64,000 nt of DNA from Anseranas semipalmata (Eukaryota; Chordata; Aves; Anseriformes; Anseranatidae). A model generated the notes under the pieces. The model ran no database searches and was not told where the DNA came from. It saw only the letters and a program-made list of their open reading frames with translations. The stretch is from the NCBI GenBank assembly GCA_013399115.1, contig VXAA01001877.1:161886-225885 (forward strand). Reading direction: 5' to 3'. Shown one piece after another: positions 22,901 to 36,100 of the stretch. The first letter of the stretch is position 1; every line of letters begins with the position of its first letter. A program made the position numbers and the translations under genes.

Positions 22901-24700
22901 GTATCTTCTCTACAATAATTGTCACAGATCAAGCTCTGTGGGTTTTTTAATGGCTTTTAGAAGAATTATAATTTTATCTTTTATGAAAATGTTATATTGG
23001 AGAAGTGAAACTAGAAATTTATGCAAAAATGGTTAGTAATGATTCAATCACAATTCATATTATTCATACTCATGCCATAATTGATGCTGATAAGAAAGCG
23101 GAAGCCTTTTGTTCAGTCCCTCAATGCTTAGAACAATGCAATCATGTATTTTATTTAAAACTTTGTAAATTATCTATTTTCTTAAATTGCAAATGATCCA
23201 TTTCCAAACATAAGCATTCCGAGTTATAATCCCTTGATTTTATTTTAATGTGAACAATGCCATTCGTTGGCTCTAAGCATATAGCTAAAGATCTTAAATT
23301 TTAACAATGAATATATTCTGTGTTTAATGCTTACAAAGATACTCAATTATATGCAGTTATTTATTAAGTGGAGAACTAATTGAATGTCATTGTTAAGCAG
23401 TGTGTCCCTGAAATTTAAAAAGAAAGAAAAAAGAACCTCAAGAGACTGTCACATAGTGAGGGAATAATAATATGAGAGGAACGGGTAATATACTCTCAAA
23501 AGACTTTTGTCCAAAAAGCAATAGACTACTGTAAACTACCGTTTGTTTTAACTCAGTCTTTTACACTTTTACATGTCACTGAGTAAGATAGAGACATAAT
23601 CCTGGGCACAGAGCTGGGAACTGAGGACAACTCATTACTGGTGGGAGATTCCTGCTTCCCTGGATAGCCCCTGCAGGATGCCTTCGTTGTAGCACCGGCA
23701 CGACGTATGCAGAAGGGGGCCAGTGACCCCTTCCCCTCGCCCATCCCTGTTTTTACCCAGTCTAACAGGGCTGGAGTGTTCTTCTGGGAAGTGAAGCATA
23801 TGGGTTTGAACCATGTCAGGCTAAGGAAGGGATTAAACGAGGCCCCCCCCATGTTCTCTTATATTGTGACAGTACAACACTGTTTAAAGAGGAGGTACAT
23901 ATCTCATATATATATATATATATATATATATTTTTTATTTTTTTTTGGTGTTTGCTTTGAAAGGAAGAAGCTAGGCACCTAGGCAAGTTAGGGTGGATCT
24001 GGGGCTTTGAAACCCTGTCTGACATAGGCTCTGCCTTGCAGGCCATAAAAAGATACCTAAGTTTGCAAAAGGAGAGGAATTTAAGGCACACCCTTCTCTC
24101 AGTGTTTCTCTTGGCTAGTTTCAACAGCTCCCAACTCAGCCTTACTGTCTGCTCTGAATTCCTTTCCGAGGCATCTCATTCTCCCAGGGGCAGGGACCTC
24201 AGGCACCGAACCCAGTCAGGATCAGCCCAGACTGGATGCCAGGCATGTAGCATGAGAAGCAGTGACCCTCAGTATGGCCGAGCCTAAATCCCTTCACATT
24301 TAACGCCAAGCACATGTTAATCCCCTGCTGCTGCAGAAAACATCCCCGTTCACTCAGTGACAAACTGGCCACCAGCTGTACCTGGCACTGTGTATATCAC
24401 AGTAAGAAAAACAGGCGAGAGAGAAGTTAGCCTGTCCATTAAAAAAGGATATGGTGTTCAGCCAGATAATAATGTAGACGTTGCAGATGTGTTAAAGATG
24501 CAAACAAAGTGACAGTCGTCATGCCTTAAAAAGGATGTGATGTGCAGATTCCAAATGCAGGCTCTGGTGAGTGTGAAACAATTTTAGAGAATACCGCTTT
24601 CACAAAAATACTGCACGGAGAGGAAAAGGCGGAAAGAATAAAATCTGATTGCTGTATGGTTTTGATTCTCCCTTGTAGACTTTAACACTGAGCGCTGAAA
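20000..24700. other. Intronic sequence, nothing firmly recognised
   Basis: Unique sequence with a GC-richer stretch at 20260-20560, which creates overlapping frames of 61 to 106 codons on both strands. A (TA)n run lies at 23906-23931. No domain or splice-bounded exon is recognisable. Confidence 0.55.
23906..23931. repeat. (AT)13 microsatellite
   Basis: A perfect AT dinucleotide run, followed by a T-rich run to about 23947. Confidence 0.95.
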
Positions 24701-24739
24701 GTGCAGTATTTGTACCAAGTGCTTTACCGTCAGGAAAAA

Positions 24740-24920
24740 TAGGAGCGGTTGTAATTGAAATGGCACGTGGTTTTACTGCCTGGTTTTATTATTTTTGTTA
24801 CAGCATAAATTACAGCTGGTTATCATTTATTGTTTTTGCCTTATTTACATTATAAAATGTTATCACTGTAATTAAATCTATACATGTATTTAAAACCATC
24901 ACCATCATGTAGTTCACATG
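24740..24920. promoter_or_regulatory. Candidate conserved non-coding block
   Basis: AT-rich and non-repetitive, with 'cataaattacagctggtta' (homeodomain ATTA plus a CAGCTG E-box) and a second TAATTA-like site near 24870. The texture is typical of deeply conserved intronic elements. No alignment is available to test it. Confidence 0.22.
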
Positions 24921-26325
24921 CTGATACAGAGTTTCCTTATGTTTGTGTATTTTTCTGCTTTAACAAAGGAAACAACTATAGCACTGCAGGTATCAATAAA
25001 GCCCTACAGTTGTATGCTCACTCAATCTTTTCCAAGTAGAGGTGTCTTGGTACCAAAATAATGTTGTATAATAATGGGTGAATTCATTGTACAGGAAGAA
25101 TTTCAGGTAGAAACCAGGCCAGACTCCCAGGTGTAAAAATGATGCCAGCAAACTTTCTCAGAAATACCCAACTCACCACCAAAGTTTTGAATAACAGTAA
25201 TGTCCCCTATGTACCCTTGCGGTACGGAAGACACAGCCGGGTGTCCCAGAGCTCCTCGCCTCAGCATTTCTCATGGTCCCATTCTTCAGGTTTGCGCTCA
25301 ACCAGGAAGATTGAGTTGGACCTCAAGTGAGACTGGCCTTTGGGCTGCTCCCACTGGTCTTGGTAGCCAGGCTGAAACCACCCTCAGCTCTTCCCTTAGC
25401 GTGGGTGTTAGAGCACAAAATGCTCTTTTGTGGCACCGGGGGGCCTGGCCCTGTACCTGCAACGTTTGGGAAATGTAATTTTTTTGGCACTCAGTGTTTT
25501 AGCTCTTTCATAAACCTCTTTTTATATGTGTATTATTGCTGAGAAAACCAAACATATTTTTCTCTTCCATCTTTACAGTGTACCTGAGAACCAAATAAAT
25601 ACACAGACTGAGTCTCCTTAGATTCCTATCTTCAGGTTATTATTGTGTTCAGTGAGTTTGTGGTTTGATATACTGATAGTCAAATGAAAAGATTACTGTC
25701 ATTACTGGTAATTTACAGCTTCTGTGTTTGATCTGTGAAATGTTCTTTCAAAGATTAAACATGGTCTGTCAGTTGTACAATTAACTGAAACTTTTTAGGC
25801 TGCAAATTCCAAAAAGAGGAGCTGCTACTTTCCTTTAAATTCCTGTCTTTCCCTCCCAGCCCCTGGTACTGTGAGATGGCACCTTCTGCCCTCATAAGAG
25901 TGTTACTCCTAATTCAGATGGCTGGAGGCATTTTAGAAGGTAATCTTATAGCCATGCTTTCTGTCTTGTATGAAAAGTAATAATTATCATATTTCTTGGA
26001 TGTGCGTCTCAGTCATCTCTCAAGCTGCTTAACATGGACGGGAGCTCCACAGGCAGCACTAAAAAAGATTTCATTAGCAGGCCATGATCTTTAGGCATCT
26101 CCTTTTGGAGAGAGCTAAATTGACCATGTGGTCTTTGGTTCACATCGACTAGGACTTCCTTTGAAAATATACTGCATGCCTAATTCTTTAATTTTGAATT
26201 AAAATGTTTTTCATTTTACTATAAATTTAACAATAACTGGTATGATAAGTAATACAAGGTGCACCAAAGTGTTATTCTGGATTTTTTTTTAGTAATCCGT
26301 GCCAGTATTTACAATGGTAATGTAA

Positions 26326-26352
26326 AAAAATAAATAAATAAATAAATAAAAC
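26326..26352. repeat. (AAAT)n microsatellite
   Basis: About six copies of AAAT/TAAA after a run of A. Confidence 0.93.
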
Positions 26353-26745
26353 CTAAGCAATATTTTTAAAACGTCTTTAGTTTTACATCAGGAGAATGTA
26401 TCCTGACTCTCAGAAGTGTTTACAAACACTGCTAGCCAAAAGAAAATCATTTTTAAAGCTTGGCTTATTGATAGTTTAAATGCCAATACTGGGCTTTGAA
26501 GGACAGTTTGTGGGTTTTTTTGTACAGCTAAGAAAGTTAACCAGCTGAATTCATGTTATAAAAATAGGAAGGGTGCAGATAGTATGTTAACTCAACAATG
26601 TTCCCTTAGCCCTATTCTGATATTCATTAGGCAGATGTTGGGGGGGTGTCTTTTTTTTTTTCTTAATCCTTTAGTTTTCTATGTTTTAGAGCATAGCCTC
26701 GTCTCCCAGTTGCTACCAGTTCCAGGAAAGTTGCACCTAGAGTAC

Positions 26746-26880
26746 CGAAACGACTGCATGGCAAGAGGCCTGGTGCTGCCGAGCGCAGCCACTGCGGGCA
26801 TGAGGCAGGGACGGGGCTGGGCTGGGCTGCGAGCACCAGTATCCCCACCACTGGAGCCAATCGACCCAGTGCTGTGCCGG
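26746..26880. promoter_or_regulatory. CpG-enriched patch
   Basis: About nine CpGs in 135 bp, with a GGGCT repeat near 26815-26830. The 127-codon minus-strand and 102-codon plus-strand frames through it have no recognisable domain. This is the weakest of the four CpG patches. Confidence 0.22.
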
Positions 26881-27379
26881 GGGAAGGTCTAAGCACTGAA
26901 TGAAAGCTAATGCCCAGCCATCGCTGCTGGAATGCCTTCGATTTCAGGGTCACGGGAGATGTAAAGAAAGTGTGACGTGTGGAGGACGTGCTGTCTGTCC
27001 ATACTGTTTTTTGTAACACACCCCAGGTCTCCGAGGTGCAGGACAAATTGTGTGAGGTCTAAGAAGAGCGCACGTGGTGTGGAGGGAGTCAGCTAATTTC
27101 CTCCCAGTGAACAAATGGCCCATGCGACCAGCACAAAACATTTTCTATTTTACTTTGTCGAAGCGGTCATCACTGAAGTGTTCGAAACAATAAGGTGGCA
27201 AACATGCTAAGCTTTTTTGCGAACACCAAACTGTGTTTCACTTGAGCTAATGTTTTTAATAACTCTTAAAATAATAAAAATAAAATTAGTGTAGGGACAG
27301 TACTTAAAACAAGAGCCCCAACTCACTCAAGAGCACTGATTTATGATGGAATAGGCAGGGATAGGGATGGAAAACATTG

Positions 27380-27580
27380 TTCAGATTCATGTTTAATCAG
27401 ACGGAGTGCTTTTAATTAGCCAGAGAGGAAGATTGTGAATATTTCTATTTAAGTAAGTGTTACTGCTCAGAGAAACGCTTTCATCATCAGAAAATGATGG
27501 GCTCACTTGGCATAAATGAAGAACTCATTATTGGTGTCTTTTAACATACGATGTCTTTTAACATTGCATATTCTAAGTAA
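27380..27580. promoter_or_regulatory. Candidate conserved non-coding block
   Basis: Non-repetitive sequence with 'gtttaatca', 'tttaattagcc' (LIM or Nkx-like homeodomain motif) and 'catcatcagaaaatgatgg' (an imperfect inverted repeat). This is an inference from texture. Confidence 0.2.
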
Positions 27581-28331
27581 TAACAGGGAAGATGAGGCAC
27601 CTGATAACTTTAAGCTTTTTTCTTTCTCTTTCTGCCTTTTTTTAAAGCTTGGGTAATAATTCAAGTATAATTAGAGAACTTTCCTAAGATCAGGATCTAT
27701 TTAATTGATTTAAGCATGACTATGCAGAAGATTCATTTCAGTTGTTGGTGTTTTTAAATCGCATGAAGACATTTGTCTTACTCTGTTATTTTTAAGCTGC
27801 TCATTAAAGAGTATTAGAGATACAATCAACACAAGACTGAATTCAATGTGGTGTTGACTTCATTAAAAATTAAAGTTGCAGATATTACTGAATTATGTTT
27901 TGACTTTCAATGAAATGACATTCTACTTCTACAACACTTCTGTTACAAAATATTTTTTAAATCTGCAAAGAATATGCAGTTAATGTCACTAGAGACCCTT
28001 TTGTAAGTTCTCACCAGAGTCTGAGAAATAATAAACACTTTTATGTAAGATCAAACATGCATTATGAAAATTGAATTTTAGGAAAAAGTAGGTCTTTTTC
28101 AAATAAAGTATGGGATTACCCTGATGATGTTAGTATTTGTATTGAAATCAATACTCTGTCAAAGACCCATAGAAGGGAAAAACACTAGGAATACTGTGTT
28201 GTAATACTGGGGAATCCTTTGTAGGAATATTTAGACTCTTACTTTTAGAACATTTCCATATTTCCCTGGACAAAATATTTTGTATGGACCCAAAACATTT
28301 TTTTTTCTAACTTATTCTATTTATTATATGG

Positions 28332-28352
28332 ATTTATTTATTTATTTATTTG
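28332..28352. repeat. (TTTA)5 microsatellite
   Basis: Five copies of a TTTA/ATTT unit in an AT-rich stretch. Confidence 0.93.
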
Positions 28353-28641
28353 CATTTTCCCTCTTACTACATTAATTTGAGTCACAGGAAATATTTTTCC
28401 CCACATTGTTTGGGGACTTGAGATATTGGGTTATCATGTATTTTCTGCTAAGTAGAAAATCATACAAGTGCAGCAGATACAATGCAGTGGTGGTGACTGA
28501 CCATTGCCAGTCTGTCCCATGGTAAATGCAATGGCACTTACCTCTGCTTTATTCCAGGTCAGATTGTCTTGAATAGCTTTGCATTTCCTGTGTTTGCACA
28601 TCTGTGGGAAGTAACTTGTTAGCCTTCTGTTTGTGTGAAGA

Positions 28642-28680
28642 NNNNNNTGTTTGGATATGATCCCTCCCCCCCCCCCCCCC
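28642..28680. other. Assembly gap (6 N) next to a C homopolymer
   Basis: Six Ns at 28642-28647 precede a CCCT and then a 15-C run (28666-28680). The gap and the homopolymer suggest a sequencing or assembly problem here, so gap size and run length are unreliable. The 131-codon minus-strand frame spanning it contains unknown residues and should not be used. Confidence 0.95.
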
Positions 28681-29385
28681 CATATAAACAGAACCAATGG
28701 CCAGTGGGTATAAGACTGAGGAAGTGGTTTCATGATAGATTTAAGCCTATTTAAATCCCTGGGGTCACTGAAGGAGGTTGTCCCTCCGCCTGCTTTATCC
28801 TTCAGCCATTCATTGCTCCCTCCCTCCATGTCAGCACCAGGCTCATCAGTTCAGGGAGCTGTTTCAGCTGAAAAAAATCCTTTTTTTTTTTTTTTTTCTG
28901 GTCAGATTACTTTTCAGTCCATCTGCACAGCTGCCCAAGCACTGATGCCAGCACAAACAAGGGAGCTGGAGCACACAGCCATGGACAACAGGGAGGGCAG
29001 AACTGCTGTTCTCAGTAGCAGTAAATAAGGTTAATTTACTCATGAAACTGCAGCCCAAGTATGAGACAAGGTCTAAGTCAAGATTTCAGGTTTATTTTTT
29101 CAAATTCTTGAATTTGTGGCTAATCCTAAGTGAACAGAATTAGGTGTGATATGCTGTTTGTTTCTTTTTCTTTTTTTTTAACTGAAAATATTTTTTCTGT
29201 AAACCAGGTATTTTCACTGGAAAATACATACATACTGATTTATTTTATTTCCTGTAATGAATTAAGATGATTTTTTTCCCTGAAAGTATATTAACTTGGC
29301 ATTACAAAAGGATTTCAGTTTCTCATTGTAAAATATTTTCTTAGGTCATTGTCACTCCCCTCTCCCACCCCCCCCAAAAAAAAAG

Positions 29386-29535
29386 GAGCTTCATATCCTC
29401 ATTTTACAACTGGAGAAATGAGACAAAGTGAAATGAATTGACTCTGCTGCCCTGTTCGATGGCCCGGGAACCTGTGACAGTCAGGAACTGAATGCAGATC
29501 TCTTGAATTTCAATCCAGACTGGTATGAATACAGC
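29386..29535 (+). repeat. MIR-type SINE remnant
   Basis: The order of blocks follows the MIR core: 'cctcattttacaactggag', then 'aaatgagacaaagtgaaatg', a middle segment ending 'gacagtcaggaactg', then 'aatgcagatctct' and 'caatccagac'. These correspond to the family's 'cattttacagatgaggaaactgaggca ... cacagctag ... gaacccaggtct' layout (partly from memory). It is strongly diverged but collinear over about 130 bp. Such old copies persist in bird and reptile genomes. Confidence 0.62.
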
Positions 29536-30034
29536 CAGGGACTGCAAAAACAGAACATGTCCTTTGAATAGGTTACCCCAAACTAAAATATTATGAGTGT
29601 AACTTCAGTAAAAGTCCAGCTTTTTCCCAAAATTATCATGTAAGCCTTTTGCAGCAAACCTGCCACGGTTCTCCCCATTGCTTTAGTTCCAGCAGAGGCA
29701 GATGTTCCTCCGTTTGGAGTTGACCACCAGAGTTTGTTAGGCAGCGGCGTTCCTGGGCAACAAACACACTTCTGTCCAGTTTCCCTCACTTGGGAGAATT
29801 ATGGTCTGTATTAGAAAAATCAATTAACAATTTGAGAGGAAATTTCAAATTTAGATGTTAACCACAGTGAGGAGAACAAGATTAACTCATTTAATGTCAG
29901 GCCTTCCATTAATTACAGAATTAGTCTCCTGGCACTTGAAAATAATTTAATATGGGTATACATTTAAGGTCCAGAAAACTCTATGACCTTTTGCTGGCTC
30001 TAGTGGGGCCTTCGGCCTTTGGATTTGATCTTCT

Positions 30035-30120
30035 TCTGGGTAGGATGTGAGCTGCAAGGCACGGTCTACTACAGGCAAGGACTGTCTTCTGAGGGTATTG
30101 CGATTACAAAATATTAAAAG
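30035..30120 (+). repeat. Old MIR/L2-like remnant
   Basis: 'gtgagctgcaaggc', then 'aggcaaggactgtcttctga', then 'gcgattacaaaatattaa' resembles the amniote element with 'taagctc...ggcagggactgtctt...' and an 'ataccaaataat' tail. The middle of the element appears deleted. The family name is uncertain. Confidence 0.4.
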
Positions 30121-30129
30121 GAAAATGCA

Positions 30130-33100
30130 GCAACTGGGAGGATTAAGAGAGTCACTCAGGCAGGGCTTGTGTCTGTTCAGCCTAGTGGGAGAAAATAAAG
30201 AATTGTGCTCTTTCCTGTAGAGTTGCCTCCCATTTCTTTCTTTCTCTCTTTCTTTCTTCCTCTGGCTTCTCTAAGGATAAGGTAGACTTGAGTTTTATAA
30301 GCCTTCAGCTGTGTCACGGATGTGCAGTGTACACCAGGCAAAGACTCTCTCCTATGGACAAAATGATGTCTAGGTATGTTGGGTCACTGTGGTTGACAGC
30401 TGTCCTGTGCGCGTGTGGCCTGTCGGAAGACCTGTCTCTTGGCCTTGCCTTGAATGTCATTAATGGAGATACAGGGAATGGGTTAGTACAGGTACACCTA
30501 GAGCTGTTTCTTTAACTGATAGCAGCCTATATTACATGAGTGAAATTGATGTATATAAAACCCCCACATTCATGTGTGTAGAACAGATGTGTGTAGTTAC
30601 CCACTAATATTCTTTTCCCTCATATCACTTGACTGGCTACAGCTGAGCTCACATTCTCCTGAATGTTGTAGTAGGGCTTTTTATCTTAAACTACACCACA
30701 GTTGGAGAATAAGAAAATACGGGTATTTCTCTGAAGTGTTACAAAACTTCTGCAGAATTCAAAACTGACCAGGTGATCTTCTGGGCAGGCTTTGTAATAC
30801 GTACTTCACTCACTGGACTGGAGTGAACTCAAAAAGAGTTTCCTGTGTTGAGCACCTCCATTTCCGGAGTCTGACTTTGAAGATCAGACTAAAGCATACA
30901 CATTTGGGTTAGTAATTAAGCAGTTATTAAAAAGCTTTCTTGAATCATGACCTAACAGTCTAATTTTGGAACTGCTGGGCAACCACACCTTGGCCTCAAA
31001 GGTATTTGTGAGGTCTTCACATAAAAATGTCTAACATAGTTACTCAAAATCCCAGGCCTCTTAAATGGGAGATCAGTTCGATAGCTTGAGCCTGAACTTG
31101 CTTCTTAACTACAGCTTGTATATTTGTCAACATTCTTCAAGCATGTTTTGGAAATCTGAAAATTTTCTTTTTGCTGGTTGCTGTTTTTTTGATAGCAGAC
31201 GGGATTTCTGTAACCTAAAAATGAGTCTTCTGTCTGTCCTTGTGGTGGGCTCCATTTTCTAGGAGGAAGTTTTCCTCATCATAATTTGATTTTACCAATG
31301 GGGATATAGCAAAGTGTTGTACAACTGTTCCAGTTCAACTAGATTGGACTCACATAATGGTATTTAGTTTTTTACCCATCGTTTCTCAAGAAAAATACAT
31401 CAACATCTTATTTTGCTTTAATGCAGAAACTTATTGAATTACATGATGCTTGGGTTTATTCCTGGAATCTTTAACATGAAAAATTTCTGTATTTAAAATA
31501 AGTTGGATATGTACACTGTTGAGATAAAATACTTAACAGAAGAGGTTTCAGTCTGAAATCAATTGAACATGGCTTGTGATTTGTTCGGCCTTTTTTTTTT
31601 TCTTGGCTTATTTTTCTGACCGTTTAGGTCAGAAGCTTGAAAATAACATTTTCCTACAGCTTTTTTCCTTTTGCATTCCAGAAGCCCTTCTCTCCTTTCA
31701 GCTCCTCTCTCTAATGGCACGTAAATTTGCACAGCTTTCGTGTTTGCCTCTTGTTCTTCACGTTGTCATTGGTTGTGACAGCCTGTCCTAGGAAGAGAAA
31801 TGGTTGAGCTATACCCCCTCTGCTGGCAAACACATTTGTGCATTAAACTATACAAAATGCAAAATTATATTTGTAAAGAACTTAATTTTTATTGAAATGA
31901 ATACAAAGTTCCTTCCAATTTTGTTGAAAGCAGGATCGGGACAAATGGTGAATGTTTTTAATCTATAAGGAGAAAATCTTACTCCAAACTCAAAACAGTT
32001 TATCAGGAGCCTGTGCTGCCAACCTGCTTGTATTCAGAAGGAAATCTTCTAACTATTGCTAGCATAATTAGGCCTTGCAAGAGAAATTTTGCAACTATTT
32101 TGTACCACCATAGCCCCTATGTTTCATATTTGAGCCTGTAACACAAGAGGAAGAGCCGGATAACTTCTGCATACCAGAACTCTTTCCCTGTTTGCTTGCC
32201 TTTATTCTTCCCTCAGATCCAGGCAGAAAGTCCTAGGAATTGCTCACTGGTGCTGTAATCTCTGGAGCATAAGGTCTAAACAAGTCTTCCTCACTATGGA
32301 TAGAATTTGAGTCCACGCTTTCATAGAATGAGGAAATGAGTCAGATTTAAGTGATCAAACGGTACTTATATTCAGTGTTTCACTTGTTTGTGCTTCTATT
32401 GTTAAACACCCAATAGACAATGTATGAGCACACTAATCAGTATCAGCACAGGGAAAAAGTTTCTAACTCTTTCTAGAACTCGTATTTCAGAGGATGAGTT
32501 TCCAAATAGCATGAAGGAAGTTCAGAGTATGATGACTTTTTGCACAGCAATTATCAATAGCATGAAACTGGTAGGATTTAGAGTGTATTTCTATGTCAAG
32601 TTCCCAGATGTTTGCTTTGAGACACGTTGTCAGTTTGAAGGTAAAATCAGAAATCTTAGTTAAACACAATATAATTGGAATATATATAACATAATTCCAC
32701 AAGAGGATAACAGTTTAAAAGCAGAACATATTTGAGAAGTCAAGTATTTGGCAGTGTTTCTTTCACAGAGTTAGGACTATGACACATACGTAGAAAAATC
32801 ATGAAACTGCGAAGTCAGCACTAATCAGCTCTAACAACTGCATTTTCTGATTTGATATGGCTTTGTGGATATGTGACAAATTTACTGTATTTCACGTGCA
32901 AGTTTTTTGTGCTTTAAAGGTTAAATGTTTCAAATATATTGCATTCCTCATCAACATTGCATTTCATTTGCCAGCTGGAAATTTACTTTGACTTTGTATG
33001 TTAGAAAAGGGAAATGGCTGTGAGCTGGTTTTTGGCACAAAACCATAGTAAGGAACAAGTTCAGTAAGGAAGAATCATGACCCGAGTCATTTCTTGCTCC

Positions 33101-36100
33101 ACAAAACTATTAAGGACAAGAGATTGTATTTGTCAAGTCCTCTGTGTATGTGACAAATGCTGAACACATTAAGTCAGCAAATACACACTTTCAACACATA
33201 GGTAATTCTAGCTGCTGATGCATAGGTGGTATGCTTGTCAGCAAGCAGAAACCACTGAAGAGGTAATGAGAAATCTTAAATAAGAAACAGGTGCCTCTTC
33301 TCTTACAGCCTTTTATTTTTGCTTAAAAGAGTAGCTGTCAAAACATCTGCCTGGTGGCCAGTCCTGCTCACTCTAGAGGTTGCACTAATGTAGTAGAGCC
33401 AATTGGCCATGCTGATACTTATTTAAAGAAAGTCATCAGGATACAGAAAACCAGCTGATCTCAAAATGTGCCTGAGGTTACATCACTTCTGAAGATGTCA
33501 TGCATACAGAAAGTACAAAATTGTTGTACTGATCTTAGAAACAATACATGCAAGAAGCTGTCACTCCATAGCAACAGGTCTGACATATTTGCCTCACTGT
33601 CAGTGGATGTGGATGCCGATATGATACAGAGAAATACGATTGTATTTCTCAAATGGCCAGTTCATACATAGATCTTGCAAACACTCATACTTAGGTAAGA
33701 ATGAATGAACGTGATACTGCAAAATCTTGTTTAGCCTAGTGAAGAAACACCTTATTTCCAATTCACATACCTTCTGTCAGAAGTTATTCTTGATGCATGT
33801 GAAAATATACTGCCAGGACAAATTCACCCCTTCCTGTATGTTTAGACATAACATTCTCTTTAGATGCTCCTATGGTGATACTACAAATTTTAGTGGTGTT
33901 ATCTGGATAGCAAACCATTTGGGAAGCAGAGTGAAACCTCTAGACCATAAACAAGTTTTCAAGAGATCATGTCCTCATAACTTTTTAATGTGACTTTGCC
34001 AACATTTGTTGAGAAGTCCTGCCTCACTATAATTTAGCTCTGCTGTGTCCAGAGCTACAGAAGAGCCACGATAGTAGTATTCAATGGTCACTACGTTCAG
34101 CTATGTCAGCCAATTAGATCAGAATCAACGTTACACCACTGTGGCACACCTATTGCTTAAATGAGGCTTTTTCCTCTTGACTTTGAGAAACTCCATAGCA
34201 ATTACCCTCAGGGTAGATATATCTGGTTCTGTAGGGTGGATGTATCTTATTCTGTGAGAGCCAGCATAAATGGTGCCAGGTATCTCCTGAGCTGAATAGA
34301 TTAGTGCACAATCCATTTCTTGCCAATTTGTGAGATCAGAAGAATCTTTTCTTTTACTTTCTGCAGAATGGCAAAGTGCAGACCTGAGGTGTTTTCTGAG
34401 ACATAGATAAGCGAGTTGACTGACTTTGAGCAGCCATGTCTTTTTCCTCGTATTGTAATGAAACATTTTCATTTCCTGAATTTGAATAATGTTTGGAGTT
34501 GCAGAGGTTTTACCTACCACTTTTCATTCTCTTCCATTCTGTTGCCTTGTCTGAAGAGAGGAAGCCTTTCACAGTTTTCTCTGAGGGGAAAATGTCTTTT
34601 GCATTGAACTGTGAGAAATTATTTTATTCTTGTTTTTGTGGTAGTGTGTGTGTGCTCCATTACACCATAGGACGTACTGATAATATTGGTCTTGGTGCAC
34701 ATACAGAGTTTTGTGTAATTATCTTTAGGCTTGTATTTACATTTTTACTCCACTGTGATTTTACACAATTCACTTTCATGATTTCAAAAGATTATTTCCG
34801 TAGTCTTTTGTTTTCCTAATAATCTTAGTGAGCCAAACTTAATTCTTAAGTAAGCTAGTACCACTCCACTGGAGTCAGTGAATTGCATCACGACAATGTT
34901 GGGCCCATTAATTTGATTTATGAGAGGTTTTTTACATACGTATGTATTAGAAGCAGGTTTTTTTCATTCTGCTACAAGCAGCTCTAGTTGGTACGCATAA
35001 ACTCTTGAAAGAGTATATATCCTGATAAGAACACACTGGGGAACATGAAGAGGAGTAGGTGTTTATTCTAGTGAAAATGAAATCTTGGAAATCCCATCAA
35101 GCTTCATGTACTATGACTGTCCTGTTTAGTTTGAATATAGAGCGACAGTATATATGATAGGTACTGCTCAATTTAAATGGGAAGAGAAAAGTATATAAGG
35201 CCTTTTTAAAAGATAAATTCAGAGTTAAAACTTTCTTCATTTGAGATTTTCCAGTTACTGCAAACTGTGCACTAGAGCTAGCAATGACACTCTCTTTATC
35301 AACACCCGGCAGTTTTCTCTGAGAGTGGACTTCATTACTTCAGGTTGCATTTTTGCTGCAGCAGATTAGATTCATGCAGAACTCCTTCAGCTGTCCCGTT
35401 GAAAGACAGCCTTGGTGACATTTGGCATTGTCTGTCTGGTCTGGCGAGCCAATGTGTAGATTGCAAAAACCATATGTAAGCCCTTCTTTGTTGACTGAAC
35501 CTCCTGGCCATACCTTCAAGCAGAAGAAACAGTGGAAGTGTAAACACCATTTCTGAACAGTCAGGTATCTTCTGTTCAAAAGAAGTTTTTTCCTTAAATT
35601 TATTTAGAGTTACTTTTGATTCATATTTTATATTGACATCTGTTCTGGAGAAAATATGTTGATTTTAACTATGTGGGGGTCTCACATTTACTTTCTTGCT
35701 CCGGTTGCGTTCATGTGGTTATAGCAGACAAGTGTGATCCCTGTGATATAAAGGATGTATTGCTCTAAGCTCTTCTATTAAGAGAATGTATTCAGTGCAT
35801 CAGTTTTCATATATCTAATACAGGGACAAAAAATCACAGAGCTGCAGAATCCTCATATGAGAGATGTTATATTATTCATTAAGGGAAAATTGCCAATTAA
35901 AGCATATTACAAATGGTTCCACTCTAAGTAGTGTTTATTCTACCCATTGACAGAGATTTTGCTCTCCCAGCTTAGAATAAATAGATTCCTTATAATCAGT
36001 GAATATGGGCTGAAGTATTCTGCTCATTAGAGATACCACAGTCTGTTTTCTTATTTTCCTCTCCCTGCAGGATGTATTGCAGTGGGGGCTGAGCCTGTTT

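Noticed and set aside
28434..28829. 131-codon minus-strand open frame
   Set aside because: It crosses the N gap and the C/G homopolymer, so its continuity is artificial.
34131..34520. 129-codon minus-strand frame as a possible endogenous retroviral or DNA-transposon fragment
   Set aside because: No diagnostic protease, polymerase, integrase or transposase motif and no flanking terminal repeats were seen.
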